Below, piece after piece: positions 1 through 11,176 of a stretch of DNA of 64,000 nucleotides (within the stretch, counting starts at the first letter, position 1; each line of letters opens with the position of its first letter). The stretch comes from Magicicada septendecula (taxonomy: Eukaryota > Arthropoda > Insecta > Hemiptera > Cicadidae). Below the pieces are notes generated by a model. The model was not told the DNA's origin. It saw only the letters and a list, made by a program, of their open reading frames with translations, and made no database searches. The position numbers and the translations under genes are program-made. The DNA lies in assembly GCA_034769895.1 (NCBI GenBank), contig CM068367.1, positions 708,444,885 to 708,508,884 on the forward strand, read 5' to 3'.

Positions 1-2129
1 TTCATAACTAAAACAAAAAGCAGAACAATATAGGCCTACTTATTTGTGTGTTCAATCTACTCATCCTCATACACCCTGCCTACGTTACAGTCAGCTTCTG
101 TTGTAGGCCACTGGAGGATGTCGTTGTAAAAATCTTCATACCCTGTAGTGTACTTAGCCAGCTTATTCAGGTTCTTGATTTTCTTGATATTGATGGGAAG
201 TTTTCAAATGGACATGCCAGCGCTGTAGGGAGCTCCGGAACAGTACTATATTTTTTCAGTGTGAACGTTGAGAAGGTGAAACCGTCGATAAAGTGCTTAA
301 CAACCACTTTTCCTTGGTCAGCTTTGTTGTAATAAAATTCTTTGTATGTGGACACTTTAAAAGAAATCTTGTCTTCCCTTTGAATTCCCCTTTCAGAAGT
401 TTCATCTGAGTTTACTATCCTCTTGTAAAACTGAGGCCACCAAGTATTAAAACTATAGTTCATCTCGCTTGTTACTTGGTGAACAGTAAAGCGCCCTGTT
501 TTACTTGATTTAAGAATCATCTTAGCATACTGATTTGGTGTGTAAACTCTATCTACTCTTCGAACAAGACGTTTAGTACACCCAAAATCACGATCACAGG
601 GTAAAAATGAGTGTCCCCTGACTTGGAAGTAGTGACGAACAGTCTCGAAAATTCCCCTATCACAAAGATTCATTAGGAATCGCAGAATACAATGATTTTT
701 GTTTTGCCCTGAAGGGCCATCACTGAAGAGAACAAGATGCTTAGTTCCACTAGGAACTTCAGATTTCAAATAGTGCAATAACATCGAGCAAACCTCCTCT
801 GGGGATTTATTGGCCTCGCCTTTGTGATATATATTAATTTTTGCCTTGTTAGTCTTCATGTTATGAATACAAAATACATTAAGCCAAAGCTGGCGCATGT
901 AAAACACCTCCTGGTCAGGTATGTTTGGAAGTGGTAAATTTTGCATAAAGTCAAAACAAAGCAAACACTGTATCTTCATCAGTGTTGTTAATCATCTCCT
1001 TTTGTTTTATATAAAACTTCTTGGCTCTGCGCTTGTGAACGATTTGTTCAGCTGCAACGCTGCGCTTTACATTGTCGCTTAGACAAGGGTCTCTTAGTTT
1101 GGATTTGAAATTCTCACATTGGCTGCAAACATCAACTTGCGGCCGCCCGAATGATAGATTGAAGTTTTCCTTAAAGTAACTAAAATAAAAACTATATTTT
1201 ACTTTATCTCTCAACTCAGGGTGGTCGGTTTGGAACATTTCATACATTTTTGAGATATTTAGCTGTGCATCCAAATATTGTTTTTTCCTAGAACCATAAT
1301 GTGTTTCTCTTACCTCAAATTTAGAAATGTGTTTATGGATAAGGACACATATATTGCCATCAATCGCATTTCCTCTAAGATTTTTGCCTCTCATATCGAC
1401 AGGTGTTCTATTCTGCAATAATAGGATACATAACCTTGCAACTCGTTCTCAAGAAACTCTGTGTATTTGTAAAAAGACATTTTTGCAAACTGGAGTAAAC
1501 TCGCCATTGATTTTAACATTATATACAAAAGATTTACTTCTTGTCTGTGGGATTTGAGTTGAAAATGAAGCAGCACTACAATCATCATTATCTGAGTTTT
1601 TATTCTTTCTACGCTTAACTTCCCTAGCTTCTATCAATGTTTGCGAATGTAAATCTTGTTGGTTTTTAGTTTCTAACGAATAGAATTTGTTCCAGATCGC
1701 ACTTTTCGTTTCGTTATCAATAGACAAACTGCATTTTCGAGGGCAGTTGTAAACAAGCTCATCAGGAATAGATTTACCAGAAACAAGGTTACCTTTGTAG
1801 TTTGTGTACTCTTCACCTTTCACTCTTGCTTTCCTTATGACATTACGTTTATATGTATCTTCATTTACAACACCTTGTTTTCTTTTTTGCTTCAGGTTCA
1901 TCATCAGAACTTCCACTGTGCATTTTTTAAAATGAAATAACCATAACACACTAAGTGAAACCACTAAATAATAATATTAACCTCAAAAACTGTAGTATTA
2001 CTCAATCTCTCACAACAACTGTATGGTTTGTGGAAAACAAAGCATTAAAAACAGGTGATGCAACCGCTAAAACAATAATCAGCAGGGTTGCCACAAGACG
2101 AACTTGAAATTTACTGCAGAAAGCCGCCA
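1..2129. mobile_element. Transposon-like block, unit 1 (left end outside window)
   Basis: Only the right-end-like repeat (2110-2129) is visible; the left end lies before base 1. The block holds the unit-1 pseudogene and about 180 bp of AT-rich leader between the gene start and the right end, where the promoter would be expected. No target-site duplication can be recognised. Confidence 0.45.
57..1923 (-). pseudogene. Transposase-like (DUF7869-type) pseudogene, unit 1, type A
   Basis: A gene of about 615 codons. In order it encodes a basic N terminus (NVIRKARVKGEEY), a Cys cluster (CNCPRKC in units 7-17 except 17; here its first Cys is Tyr), a charged linker, VCKNVFLQIH, then a CxxC (VCSQC). 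Three strand-like segments with Asp follow: CFDFMQN, LFSDGPSGQNKN and GHSFLPCDRDFG. I recall this order from uncharacterised insect proteins; a DNA-transposon transposase with an RNase H-like fold is inferred. Lesions: one base lost at about 201-207 (early stop at 167), one gained at about 961-968, and an in-frame TGA at 1449-1451. The ATG at 1923 (MHSGSSDDEPE) is in a different frame from the body; the first in-frame ATG is at 1904. Open pieces: 167-979 and 951-1418. Confidence 0.72.
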
Positions 2130-2161
2130 TGTGATTTCGCTTGACGGGTTTCTGCACTAAA
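2110..2161. repeat. Imperfect inverted repeat: right-end-like and left-end-like arms 12 bp apart
   Basis: The left arm at 2110-2129 (TTTACTGCAGAAAGCCGCCA) is the reverse complement of the right arm at 2142-2161 (TGACGGGTTTCTGCACTAAA) at 17 of 20 positions. The 12-base centre is TGTGATTTCGCT, and it is the same wherever I read it in the other units. The right arm belongs to the motif repeated four times per unit in direct orientation; the left arm is the only inverted copy. Inference: this is either the junction between the right and left ends of two tandem transposon copies, or the right end of a shorter element next to a stray left-end motif. Confidence 0.7.
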
Positions 2162-3550
2162 CAGAAATTTCAAAATAAAATATCACCCATTGGGAGGCTT
2201 GACCATTGACGGGTTTCTGCATAAAACGGTGTGTTTACAGTAGGCCTTTCAGAATCTATTCATATCCCATTTTCGATAAAAATGTCAGTTGACGGGTTTC
2301 TGAAATAAACGATTCAATTTTAAAAGGAAGCGATCTCACCCAACGGTTTTCATACATTTCTCGAGTATCTAATGAAAATCTATTTTTTATTTGCCCCACG
2401 TTATTCGTAACGTCTCACGAGTAATTTGTGATTCATGTCTATTTGATACTCTTCGAAACTCTCGCCTAATTAATAGTTACAAAGTGTTTATCTGTTGGTG
2501 TTATATGCCTTCAAAATCGAGTGTGTGTGATAATGAAAGAATCTTGAATGATTTTCTTAAATTGGTTTGTATTAAATCAATACCGTTGTTTGGGAATAGG
2601 TAGGAGAGAGAGTAAAGAGAGTCAAAGAGAATTACTCACTTTGTATACAATCGAGTATTTTAAATTTTTTCCGCTCGTGGCATCAGCTGTTTTCTCCTTT
2701 TACGAACCCATTTGAGGTTAAATTACTTTTGTAGTACGTAATAATTTCTTGATGACCGGATTGATTCCCTTTCTCTTCTCGATTTTTCATATTACCTGTA
2801 ACCAACTACCATCTACTAGAAATAATACACATTTTATTATTTAAACGCAAGGCATTTCTTGAATTTATTTAATATTTACGGATCACTATGGTTTCCAAAA
2901 CATGAATTGACAATCGATTACTTCACAAATCACAGCGTTACTTCGATCTTAAGTTTACTAACATATAACACTTAACAAATGTTTTTTATTACAGTTTTAA
3001 TAAAGAAAAAGAAATAATTAATTAATTTCCCAGGGTTATTTAAGGTTCTTTGAACTTTGAGGAAGTCAGAAATGCATATGGGTCTGTATCAAACTTTACA
3101 TTAATTATTTTAAAATTTGTACAATCTGTATCATTCAGTTGATTTTTTGACCGCTAGAGCGCAAACTACGTTTCTTCACTGACAAAACGAGCACTAAAAT
3201 TAATGGCGTCTGTAATGTTATTAGCAAAGCAACATTTTTCTGTTTTTTGGTTAATTAAAATAAAGTTTATGTTCACCTTGTTTTCAGATGGATTTAAAGA
3301 GATGGTGCTGTTTCTAGTGTTCTAGATTTATAGTTGAGATGTAATTGAATCGTTTATTTCAGGAACCCGCCAAGTACACTTTTTCAAACTTTCGGAAAAC
3401 AAAATAGAAACTTTCTAACTTTAATATTACTGTAGATTTTTGCCTAGAAAAAATTTACAGTGTTTCTCAATATCTCCTAAAAGCAAATAATGCTTGTATT
3501 TAATTTTTGAAATTATACCCTTCATAAAAAATTTATAAAAATTTTGTATT
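2130..3550. other. Spacer, unit 1, with three direct end-like motifs
   Basis: TTGACGGGTTTCTG motifs start at 2141, 2206 and 2289, each followed by a TAAAC/AAAAC-like tail; the fourth starts at 3550. A plus-strand frame at 2391-2603 (70 codons from TTG; first ATG at 2505) stays open. A 40-codon ATG frame lies at 3203-3325. Acceptor-like tracts (ttgttttcag at 3291, gtttatttcag at 3362) and a GTAGGAG donor-like site after 2600 hint at a decayed plus-strand gene. Nothing here is recognisable by homology. The rest is AT-rich. Confidence 0.6.
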
Positions 3551-3633
3551 TGACGGGTTTCTGCAATAAAATAACTTTTTTCTAAAAAAAATTATTTTTT
3601 TAGTAAAATTATGACTTTTTAAACAGCAGTGGG

Positions 3634-3670
3634 TTTAAGTATAAAGTGCACATTATACTTTATACTTAAA
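3634..3670. repeat. Perfect 14-bp inverted repeat (hairpin), first copy
   Basis: TTTAAGTATAAAGT, a 9-base loop (GCACATTAT), then ACTTTATACTTAAA: a perfect 14-bp stem. It recurs once per unit, about 84 bp after the fourth motif. It is intact in most units. The right arm is degraded at about 34169-34205 and 37994-38030 and has one mismatch at 60968-61004. It lies in the 3' flank of the minus-strand gene and could form a cruciform or RNA hairpin. Function is not shown. Confidence 0.8.
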
Positions 3671-3676
3671 TTTATT
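3671..3676 (-). terminator. Candidate poly(A) signal AATAAA for the minus-strand gene
   Basis: Read on the minus strand, AATAAA lies immediately before the 14-bp hairpin and about 200 bp after the gene's stop-codon region (3875). The same hexamer sits in the same place after each gene copy. The position and orientation suit a polyadenylation signal, but in AT-rich DNA such hexamers arise by chance, so this is a candidate only. Confidence 0.35.
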
Positions 3677-3874
3677 AAATATCAAAGAGAAAAAATTAAA
3701 CAATCAGTTTGGTCTTAAACAAAGAACAAAAACTAAAGAGAGAATCAAAATTTTTGTGCTTAAATTCTATTAAACTTAAAATCACTATCAACAGTAGAGA
3801 ATCAAAAACTACAATCTATTCATAACTAAAACAAAAAGCAGAACAATATAGGCCTACTTATTTGTGTGTTCAAT

Positions 3875-5741
3875 CTACTCATCCTCATACACCCTGCCTA
3901 TGTTACAGTCAGCTTCTGTTGTAGGCCACTGGAGGATGTCGTTGTAAAAATCTTCATACCCTGTAGTGTACTTAGCCAGTTTATTCAGGTTCTTGATTTT
4001 CTTGATATTGATGGGAAGTTTTCAAATGGACATGCCAGCGCTGTAGGGAGCTCCGGAACAGTACTATATTTTTTCAGTGTGAACGTTGAGAAGGTGAAAC
4101 CGTCGATAAAGTGCTTAACAACCACTTTTCCTTGGTCAGCTTTGTTGTAATAAAATTCTTTGTATGTGGACACTTTAAAAGAAATCTTGTCTTCCCTTTG
4201 AATTCCCCTTTCAGAAGTTTCATCTGAGTTTACTATCCTCTTGTAAAACTGAGGCCACCAAGTATTAAAACTATAGTTCATCTCGCTTGTTACTTGGTGA
4301 ACAGTAAAGCGCCCTGTTTTACTTGATTTAAGAATCATCTCAGCATACTGATTTGGTGTGTAAACTCTATCTACTCTTCGAACAAGACGTTTAGTACACC
4401 CAAAATCACGATCACAGGGTAAAAATGAGTGTCCCCTGACTTGGAAGTAGTGACGAACAGTCTCGAAAATTCCCCTATCACAAAGATTCATTAGGAATCG
4501 CAGAATACAATGATTTTTGTTTTGCCCTGAAGGGCCATCACTGAAGAGAACAAGATGCTTAGTTCCACTAGGAACTTCAGATTTCAAATAGTGCAATAAC
4601 ATCGAGCAAACCTCCTCTGGGGATTTATTGGCCTCGCCTTTGTGATATATATTAATTTTTGCCTTGTTAGTCTTCATGTTATGAATACAAAATACATTAA
4701 GCCAAAGCTGGCGCATGTAAAACACCTCCTGGTCAGGTATGTTTGGAAGTGGTAAATTTTGCATAAAGTCAAAACAAAGCAAACACTGTATCTTCATCAG
4801 TGTTGTTAATCATCTCCTTTTGTTTTATATAAAACTTCTTGGCTCTGCGCTTGTGAACGATTTGTTCAGCTGCAACGCTGCGCTTTACATTGTCGCTTAG
4901 ACAAGGGTCTCTTAGTTTGGATTTGAAATTCTCACATTGGCTGCAAACATCAACTTGCGGCCGCCCGAATGATAGATTGAAGTTTTCCTTAAAGTAACTA
5001 AAATAAAAACTATATTTTACTTTATCTCTCAACTCAGGGTGGTCGGTTTGGAACATTTCATACATTTTTGAGATATTTAGCTGTGCATCCAAATATTGTT
5101 TTTTCCTAGAACCATAATGTGTTTCTCTTACCTCAAATTTAGAAATGTGTTTATGGATAAGGACACATATATTGCCATCAATCGCATTTCCTCTAAGATT
5201 TTTGCCTCTCATATCGACAGGTGTTCTATTCTGCAATAATAGGATACATAACCTTGCAACTCGTTCTCAAGAAACTCTGTGTATTTGTAAAAAGACATTT
5301 TTGCAAACTGGAGTAAACTCGCCATTGATTTTAACATTATATACAAAAGATTTACTTCTTGTCTGTGGGATTTGAGTTGAAAATGAAGCAGCACTACAAT
5401 CATCATTATCTGAGTTTTTATTCTTTCTACGCTTAACTTCCCTAGCTTCTATCAATGTTTGCGAATGTAAATCTTGTTGGTTTTTAGTTTCTAACGAATA
5501 GAATTTGTTCCAGATCGCACTTTTCGTTTCGTTATCAATAGACAAACTGCATTTTCGAGGGCAGTTGTAAACAAGCTCATCAGGAATAGATTTACCAGAA
5601 ACAAGGTTACCTTTGTAGTTTGTGTACTCTTCACCTTTCACTCTTGCTTTCCTTATGACATTACGTTTATATGTATCTTCATTTACAACACCTTGTTTTC
5701 TTTTTTGCTTCAGGTTCATCATCAGAACTTCCACTGTGCAT
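3875..5741 (-). pseudogene. Transposase-like pseudogene, unit 2, type B
   Basis: Same two frameshifts and TGA (5267-5269) as unit 1. Open pieces are 3985-4797 and 4769-5236. Type B markers include Glu in place of Lys in NQYAEMILK and a silent cytosine-to-thymine change near the 3' end. The SDGPSGQNKN motif is intact. Confidence 0.72.
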
Positions 5742-5947
5742 TTTTTAAAATGAAATAACCATAACACACTAAGTGAAACCACTAAATAATAATATTAACC
5801 TCAAAAACTGTAGTATTACTCAATCTCTCACAACAACTGTATGGTTTGTGGAAAACAAAGCATTAAAAACAGGTGATGCAACCGCTAAAACAATAATCAG
5901 CAGGGTTGCCACAAGACGAACTTGAAATTTACTGCAGAAAGCCGCCA

Positions 5948-7368
5948 TGTGATTTCGCTTGACGGGTTTCTGCACTAAACAGAAATTTCAAAATAAAATA
6001 TCACCCATTGGGAGGCTTGACCATTGACGGGTTTCTGCATAAAACGGTGTGTTTACAGTAGGCCTTTCAGAATCTATTCATATCCCATTTTCGATAAAAA
6101 TGTCAGTTGACGGGTTTCTGAAATAAACGATTCAATTTTAAAAGGAAGCGATCTCACCCAACGGTTTTCATACATTTCTCGAGTATCTAATGAAAATCTA
6201 TTTTTTATTTGCCCCACGTTATTCGTAACGTCTCACGAGTAATTTGTGATTCATGTCTATTTGATACTCTTCGAAACTCTCGCCTAATTAATAGTTACAA
6301 AGTGTTTATCTGTTGGTGTTATATGCCTTCAAAATCGAGTGTGTGTGATAATGAAAGAATCTTGAATGATTTTCTTAAATTGGTTTGTATTAAATCAATA
6401 CCGTTGTTTGGGAATAGGTAGGAGAGAGAGTAAAGAGAGTCAAAGAGAATTACTCACTTTGTATACAATCGAGTATTTTAAATTTTTTCCGCTCGTGGCA
6501 TCAGCTGTTTTCTCCTTTTACGAACCCATTTGAGGTTAAATTACTTTTGTAGTACGTAATAATTTCTTGATGACCGGATTGATTCCCTTTCTCTTCTCGA
6601 TTTTTCATATTACCTGTAACCAACTACCATCTACTAGAAATAATACACATTTTATTATTTAAACGCAAGGCATTTCTTGAATTTATTTAATATTTACGGA
6701 TCACTATGGTTTCCAAAACATGAATTGACAATCGATTACTTCACAAATCACAGCGTTACTTCGATCTTAAGTTTACTAACATATAACACTTAACAAATGT
6801 TTTTTATTACAGTTTTAATAAAGAAAAAGAAATAATTAATTAATTTCCCAGGGTTATTTAAGGTTCTTTGAACTTTGAGGAAGTCAGAAATGCATATGGG
6901 TCTGTATCAAACTTTACATTAATGATTTTAAAATTTGTACAATCTGTATCATTCAGTTGATTTTTTGACCGCTAGAGCGCAAACTACGTTTCTTCACTGA
7001 CAAAACGAGCACTAAAATTAATGGCGTCTGTAATGTTATTAGCAAAGCAACATTTTTCTGTTTTTTGGTTAATTAAAATAAAGTTTATGTTTACCTTGTT
7101 TTCAGATGGATTTAAAGAGATGGTGCTGTTTCTAGTGTTCTAGATTTATAGTTGAGGTGTAATTGAATCGTTTATTTCAGGAACCCGCCAAGTACACTTT
7201 TTCAAACTTTCGGAAAACAAAAAAGAAACTTTCTACCTTTAATATTACTGTAGATTTTTGCCTAGAAAAAATTTACAGTGTTTCTCAATATCTCCTAAAA
7301 GCAAATAATGCTTGTATTTAATTTTTGAAATTATACCCTTCATAAAAAATTTATAAAAATTTTGTATT
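5948..7368. other. Spacer, unit 2, type B
   Basis: Motifs start at 5959, 6024, 6107 and 7368. Plus-strand open frame at 6209-6421. Type B markers: gtttacc near 7088 and gaggtgtaatt near 7155. Confidence 0.6.
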
Positions 7369-9765
7369 TGACGGGTTTCTGCAATAAAATAACTTTTTTC
7401 TAAAAAAAATTATTTTTTTAGTAAAATTATGACTTTTTAAACAGCAGTGGGTTTAAGTATAAAGTGCACATTATACTTTATACTTAAATTTATTAAATAT
7501 CAAAGAGAAAAAATTAAACACTCAGTTTGGTCTTAAACAAAGAACAAAAACTAAAGAGAGAATCAAAATTTTTGTGCTTAAATTCTATTAAACTTAAAAT
7601 CACTATCAACAGTAGAGAATCAAAAACTACAATCTATTCATAACTAAAACAAAAAGCAGAACAATATAGGCCTACTTATTTGTGTGTTCAATCTACTCAT
7701 CCTCATACACCCTGCCTACGTTACAGTCAGCTTCTGTTGTAGGCCACTGGAGGATGTCGTTGTAAAAATCTTCATACCCTGTAGTGTACTTAGCCAGCTT
7801 ATTCAGGTTCTTGATTTTCTTGATATTGATGGGAAGTTTTCAAATGGACATGCCAGCGCTGTAGGGAGCTCCGGAACAGTACTATATTTTTTCAGTGTGA
7901 ACGTTGAGAAGGTGAAACCGTCGATAAAGTGCTTAACAACCACTTTTCCTTGGTCAGCTTTGTTGTAATAAAATTCTTTGTATGTGGACACTTTAAAAGA
8001 AATCTTGTCTTCCCTTTGAATTCCCCTTTCAGAAGTTTCATCTGAGTTTACTATCCTCTTGTAAAACTGAGGCCACCAAGTATTAAAACTATAGTTCATC
8101 TCGCTTGTTACTTGGTGAACAGTAAAGCGCCCTGTTTTACTTGATTTAAGAATCATCTTAGCATACTGATTTGGTGTGTAAACTCTATCTACTCTTCGAA
8201 CAAGACGTTTAGTACACCCAAAATCACGATCACAGGGTAAAAATGAGTGTCCCCTGACTTGGAAGTAGTGACGAACAGTCTCGAAAATTCCCCTATCACA
8301 AAGATTCATTAGGAATCGCAGAATACAATGATTTTTGTTTTGCCCTGAAGGGCCATCACTGAAGAGAACAAGATGCTTAGTTCCACTAGGAACTTCAGAT
8401 TTCAAATAGTGCAATAACATCGAGCAAACCTCCTCTGGGGATTTATTGGCCTCGCCTTTGTGATATATATTAATTTTTGCCTTGTTAGTCTTCATGTTAT
8501 GAATACAAAATACATTAAGCCAAAGCTGGCGCATGTAAAACACCTCCTGGTCAGGTATGTTTGGAAGTGGTAAATTTTGCATAAAGTCAAAACAAAGCAA
8601 ACACTGTATCTTCATCAGTGTTGTTAATCATCTCCTTTTGTTTTATATAAAACTTCTTGGCTCTGCGCTTGTGAACGATTTGTTCAGCTGCAACGCTGCG
8701 CTTTACATTGTCGCTTAGACAAGGGTCTCTTAGTTTGGATTTGAAATTCTCACATTGGCTGCAAACATCAACTTGCGGCCGCCCGAATGATAGATTGAAG
8801 TTTTCCTTAAAGTAACTAAAATAAAAACTATATTTTACTTTATCTCTCAACTCAGGGTGGTCGGTTTGGAACATTTCATACATTTTTGAGATATTTAGCT
8901 GTGCATCCAAATATTGTTTTTTCCTAGAACCATAATGTGTTTCTCTTACCTCAAATTTAGAAATGTGTTTATGGATAAGGACACATATATTGCCATCAAT
9001 CGCATTTCCTCTAAGATTTTTGCCTCTCATATCGACAGGTGTTCTATTCTGCAATAATAGGATACATAACCTTGCAACTCGTTCTCAAGAAACTCTGTGT
9101 ATTTGTAAAAAGACATTTTTGCAAACTGGAGTAAACTCGCCATTGATTTTAACATTATATACAAAAGATTTACTTCTTGTCTGTGGGATTTGAGTTGAAA
9201 ATGAAGCAGCACTACAATCATCATTATCTGAGTTTTTATTCTTTCTACGCTTAACTTCCCTAGCTTCTATCAATGTTTGCGAATGTAAATCTTGTTGGTT
9301 TTTAGTTTCTAACGAATAGAATTTGTTCCAGATCGCACTTTTCGTTTCGTTATCAATAGACAAACTGCATTTTCGAGGGCAGTTGTAAACAAGCTCATCA
9401 GGAATAGATTTACCAGAAACAAGGTTACCTTTGTAGTTTGTGTACTCTTCACCTTTCACTCTTGCTTTCCTTATGACATTACGTTTATATGTATCTTCAT
9501 TTACAACACCTTGTTTTCTTTTTTGCTTCAGGTTCATCATCAGAACTTCCACTGTGCATTTTTTAAAATGAAATAACCATAACACACTAAGTGAAACCAC
9601 TAAATAATAATATTAACCTCAAAAACTGTAGTATTACTCAATCTCTCACAACAACTGTATGGTTTGTGGAAAACAAAGCATTAAAAACAGGTGATGCAAC
9701 CGCTAAAACAATAATCAGCAGGGTTGCCACAAGACGAACTTGAAATTTACTGCAGAAAGCCGCCA
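7369..9765. mobile_element. Transposon-like block, unit 3
   Basis: Left end from 7369, hairpin 7452-7488, right end 9746-9765. Type A gene inside. Both ends match those of unit 2. Confidence 0.5.
7693..9559 (-). pseudogene. Transposase-like pseudogene, unit 3, type A
   Basis: Open pieces 7803-8615 and 8587-9054; TGA at 9085-9087. The encoded pieces are the same as those of unit 1, including Lys in NQYAKMILK, showing very recent homogenisation. Confidence 0.72.
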
Positions 9766-11176
9766 TGTGATTTCGCTTGACGGGTTTCTGCACTAAACAG
9801 AAATTTCAAAATAAAATATCACCCATTGGGAGGCTTGACCATTGACGGGTTTCTGCATAAAACGGTGTGTTTACAGTAGGCCTTTCAGAATCTATTCATA
9901 TCCCATTTTCGATAAAAATGTCAGTTGACGGGTTTCTGAAATAAACGATTCAATTTTAAAAGGAAGCGATCTCACCCAACGGTTTTCATACATTTCTCGA
10001 GTATCTAATGAAAATCTATTTTTTATTTGCCCCACGTTATTCGTAACGTCTCACGAGTAATTTGTGATTCATGTCTATTTGATACTCTTCGAAACTCTCG
10101 CCTAATTAATAGTTACAAAGTGTTTATCTGTTGGTGTTATATGCCTTCAAAATCGAGTGTGTGTGATTGTGAAAGAATCTTGAATGATTTTCTTAATTTT
10201 GTTTGTATTAAATCAATACCGTTGTTTGGAAATAGGTAGGAGAGAGAGTAAAGAGAATTACTCACTTTGTATACAATCGAGTATTTTAAATTTTTTCCGC
10301 TCGTGGCATCAGCTGTTTTCTCCTTTTACGAACCCATTTGAGGTTAAATTACTTTTGTAGTACGTAATAATTTCTTGATGACCGGATTGATTCCCTTTCT
10401 CTTCTCGATTTTTCATATTACCTGTAACCAACTACCATCTACTAGAAATAATACACATTTTATTATTTAAACGCAAGGCATTTCTTGAATTTATTTAATA
10501 TTTACGGATCACTATGGTTTCCAAAACATGAATTGACAATCGATTACTTCACAAATCACAGCGTTACTTCGATCTTAAGTTTACTAACATATAACACTTA
10601 ACAAATGTTTTTTATTACAGTTTTAATAAAGAAAAAGAAATAATTAATTAATTTCCCAGGGTTATTTAAGGTTCTTTGAACTTTGAGGAAGTCAGAAATG
10701 CATATGGGTCTGTATCAAACTTTACATTAATTATTTTAAAATTTGTACAATCTGTATCATTCAGTTGATTTTTTGACCGCTAGAGCGCAAACTACGTTTC
10801 TTCACTGACAAAACGAGCACTAAAATTAATGGCGTCTGTAATGTTATTAGCAAAGCAACATTTTTCTGTTTTTTGGTTAATTAAAATAAAGTTTATGTTC
10901 ACCTTGTTTTCAGATGGATTTAAAGAGATGGTGCTGTTTCTAGTGTTCTAGATTTATAGTTGAGATGTAATTGAATCGTTTATTTCAGGAACCCGCCAAG
11001 TACACTTTTTCAAACTTTCGGAAAACAAAATAGAAACTTTCTAACTTTAATATTACTGTAGATTTTTGCCTAGAAAAAATTTACAGTGTTTCTCAATATC
11101 TCCTAAAAGCAAATAATGCTTGTATTTAATTTTTGAAATTATACCCTTCATAAAAAATTTATAAAAATTTTGTATT
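9766..11176. other. Spacer, unit 3, with 10-bp deletion and conversion patch
   Basis: Motifs start at 9777, 9842, 9925 and 11176. A stretch at about 10,167-10,235 carries bases otherwise seen in the diverged units (gtttggaaatagg, cttaattttgttt). It is followed by a 10-bp deletion near 10,247 between short 'aaagaga' repeats. Plus-strand open frame at 10027-10239. Confidence 0.6.

Larger units (their letters stand above)
3551..5947. mobile_element. Transposon-like block, unit 2
   Basis: The left end is TGACGGGTTTCTGCAATAAA (from 3551); the right end is TTTACTGCAGAAAGCCGCCA (5928-5947). The two are inverted copies at 17 of 20 positions, about 2.4 kb apart, and they enclose the complete minus-strand gene. 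Hairpin at 3634-3670. This layout of one transposase-like gene between short inverted ends is typical of cut-and-paste DNA transposons. No target-site duplication is evident. Alternatively the true element is the whole ~3.8 kb unit, running from the motif at 2142 to 5947. Boundaries are inferred. Confidence 0.5.

Noticed and set aside
48-332. Plus-strand open frames overlapping the gene (for example 48-332, 1327-1557 and their repeats)
   Set aside because: They lie antisense to the transposase-like frame, start at TTG or GTG in several cases and have no sequence character of their own.
1409-1453. A 45-nt intron (GTTTCT...TTGCAG) that would remove the TGA
   Set aside because: The splice sites are plausible and the length keeps the frame, but it would be very short and would delete a segment that I expect in the family. 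Kept only as an alternative to test with RNA data.
1391-1588. Minus-strand 65-codon frame beginning MMIVVLLHF
   Set aside because: It is an out-of-frame reading across the main gene. It matters only in units 16 and 17, where a one-base loss joins the N-terminal frame to it.
2141-2302. Motif copies as a Rep- or iteron-type replication origin
   Set aside because: The copies are unevenly spaced, one lies 1.25 kb away and there is an inverted partner. Transposon-end repeats explain them better, and nothing else suggests a replicon.
3540-5960. Target-site duplication around the 2.4 kb block
   Set aside because: Flanks (...TTTGTAT and TGTGATT...) show no convincing direct repeat.
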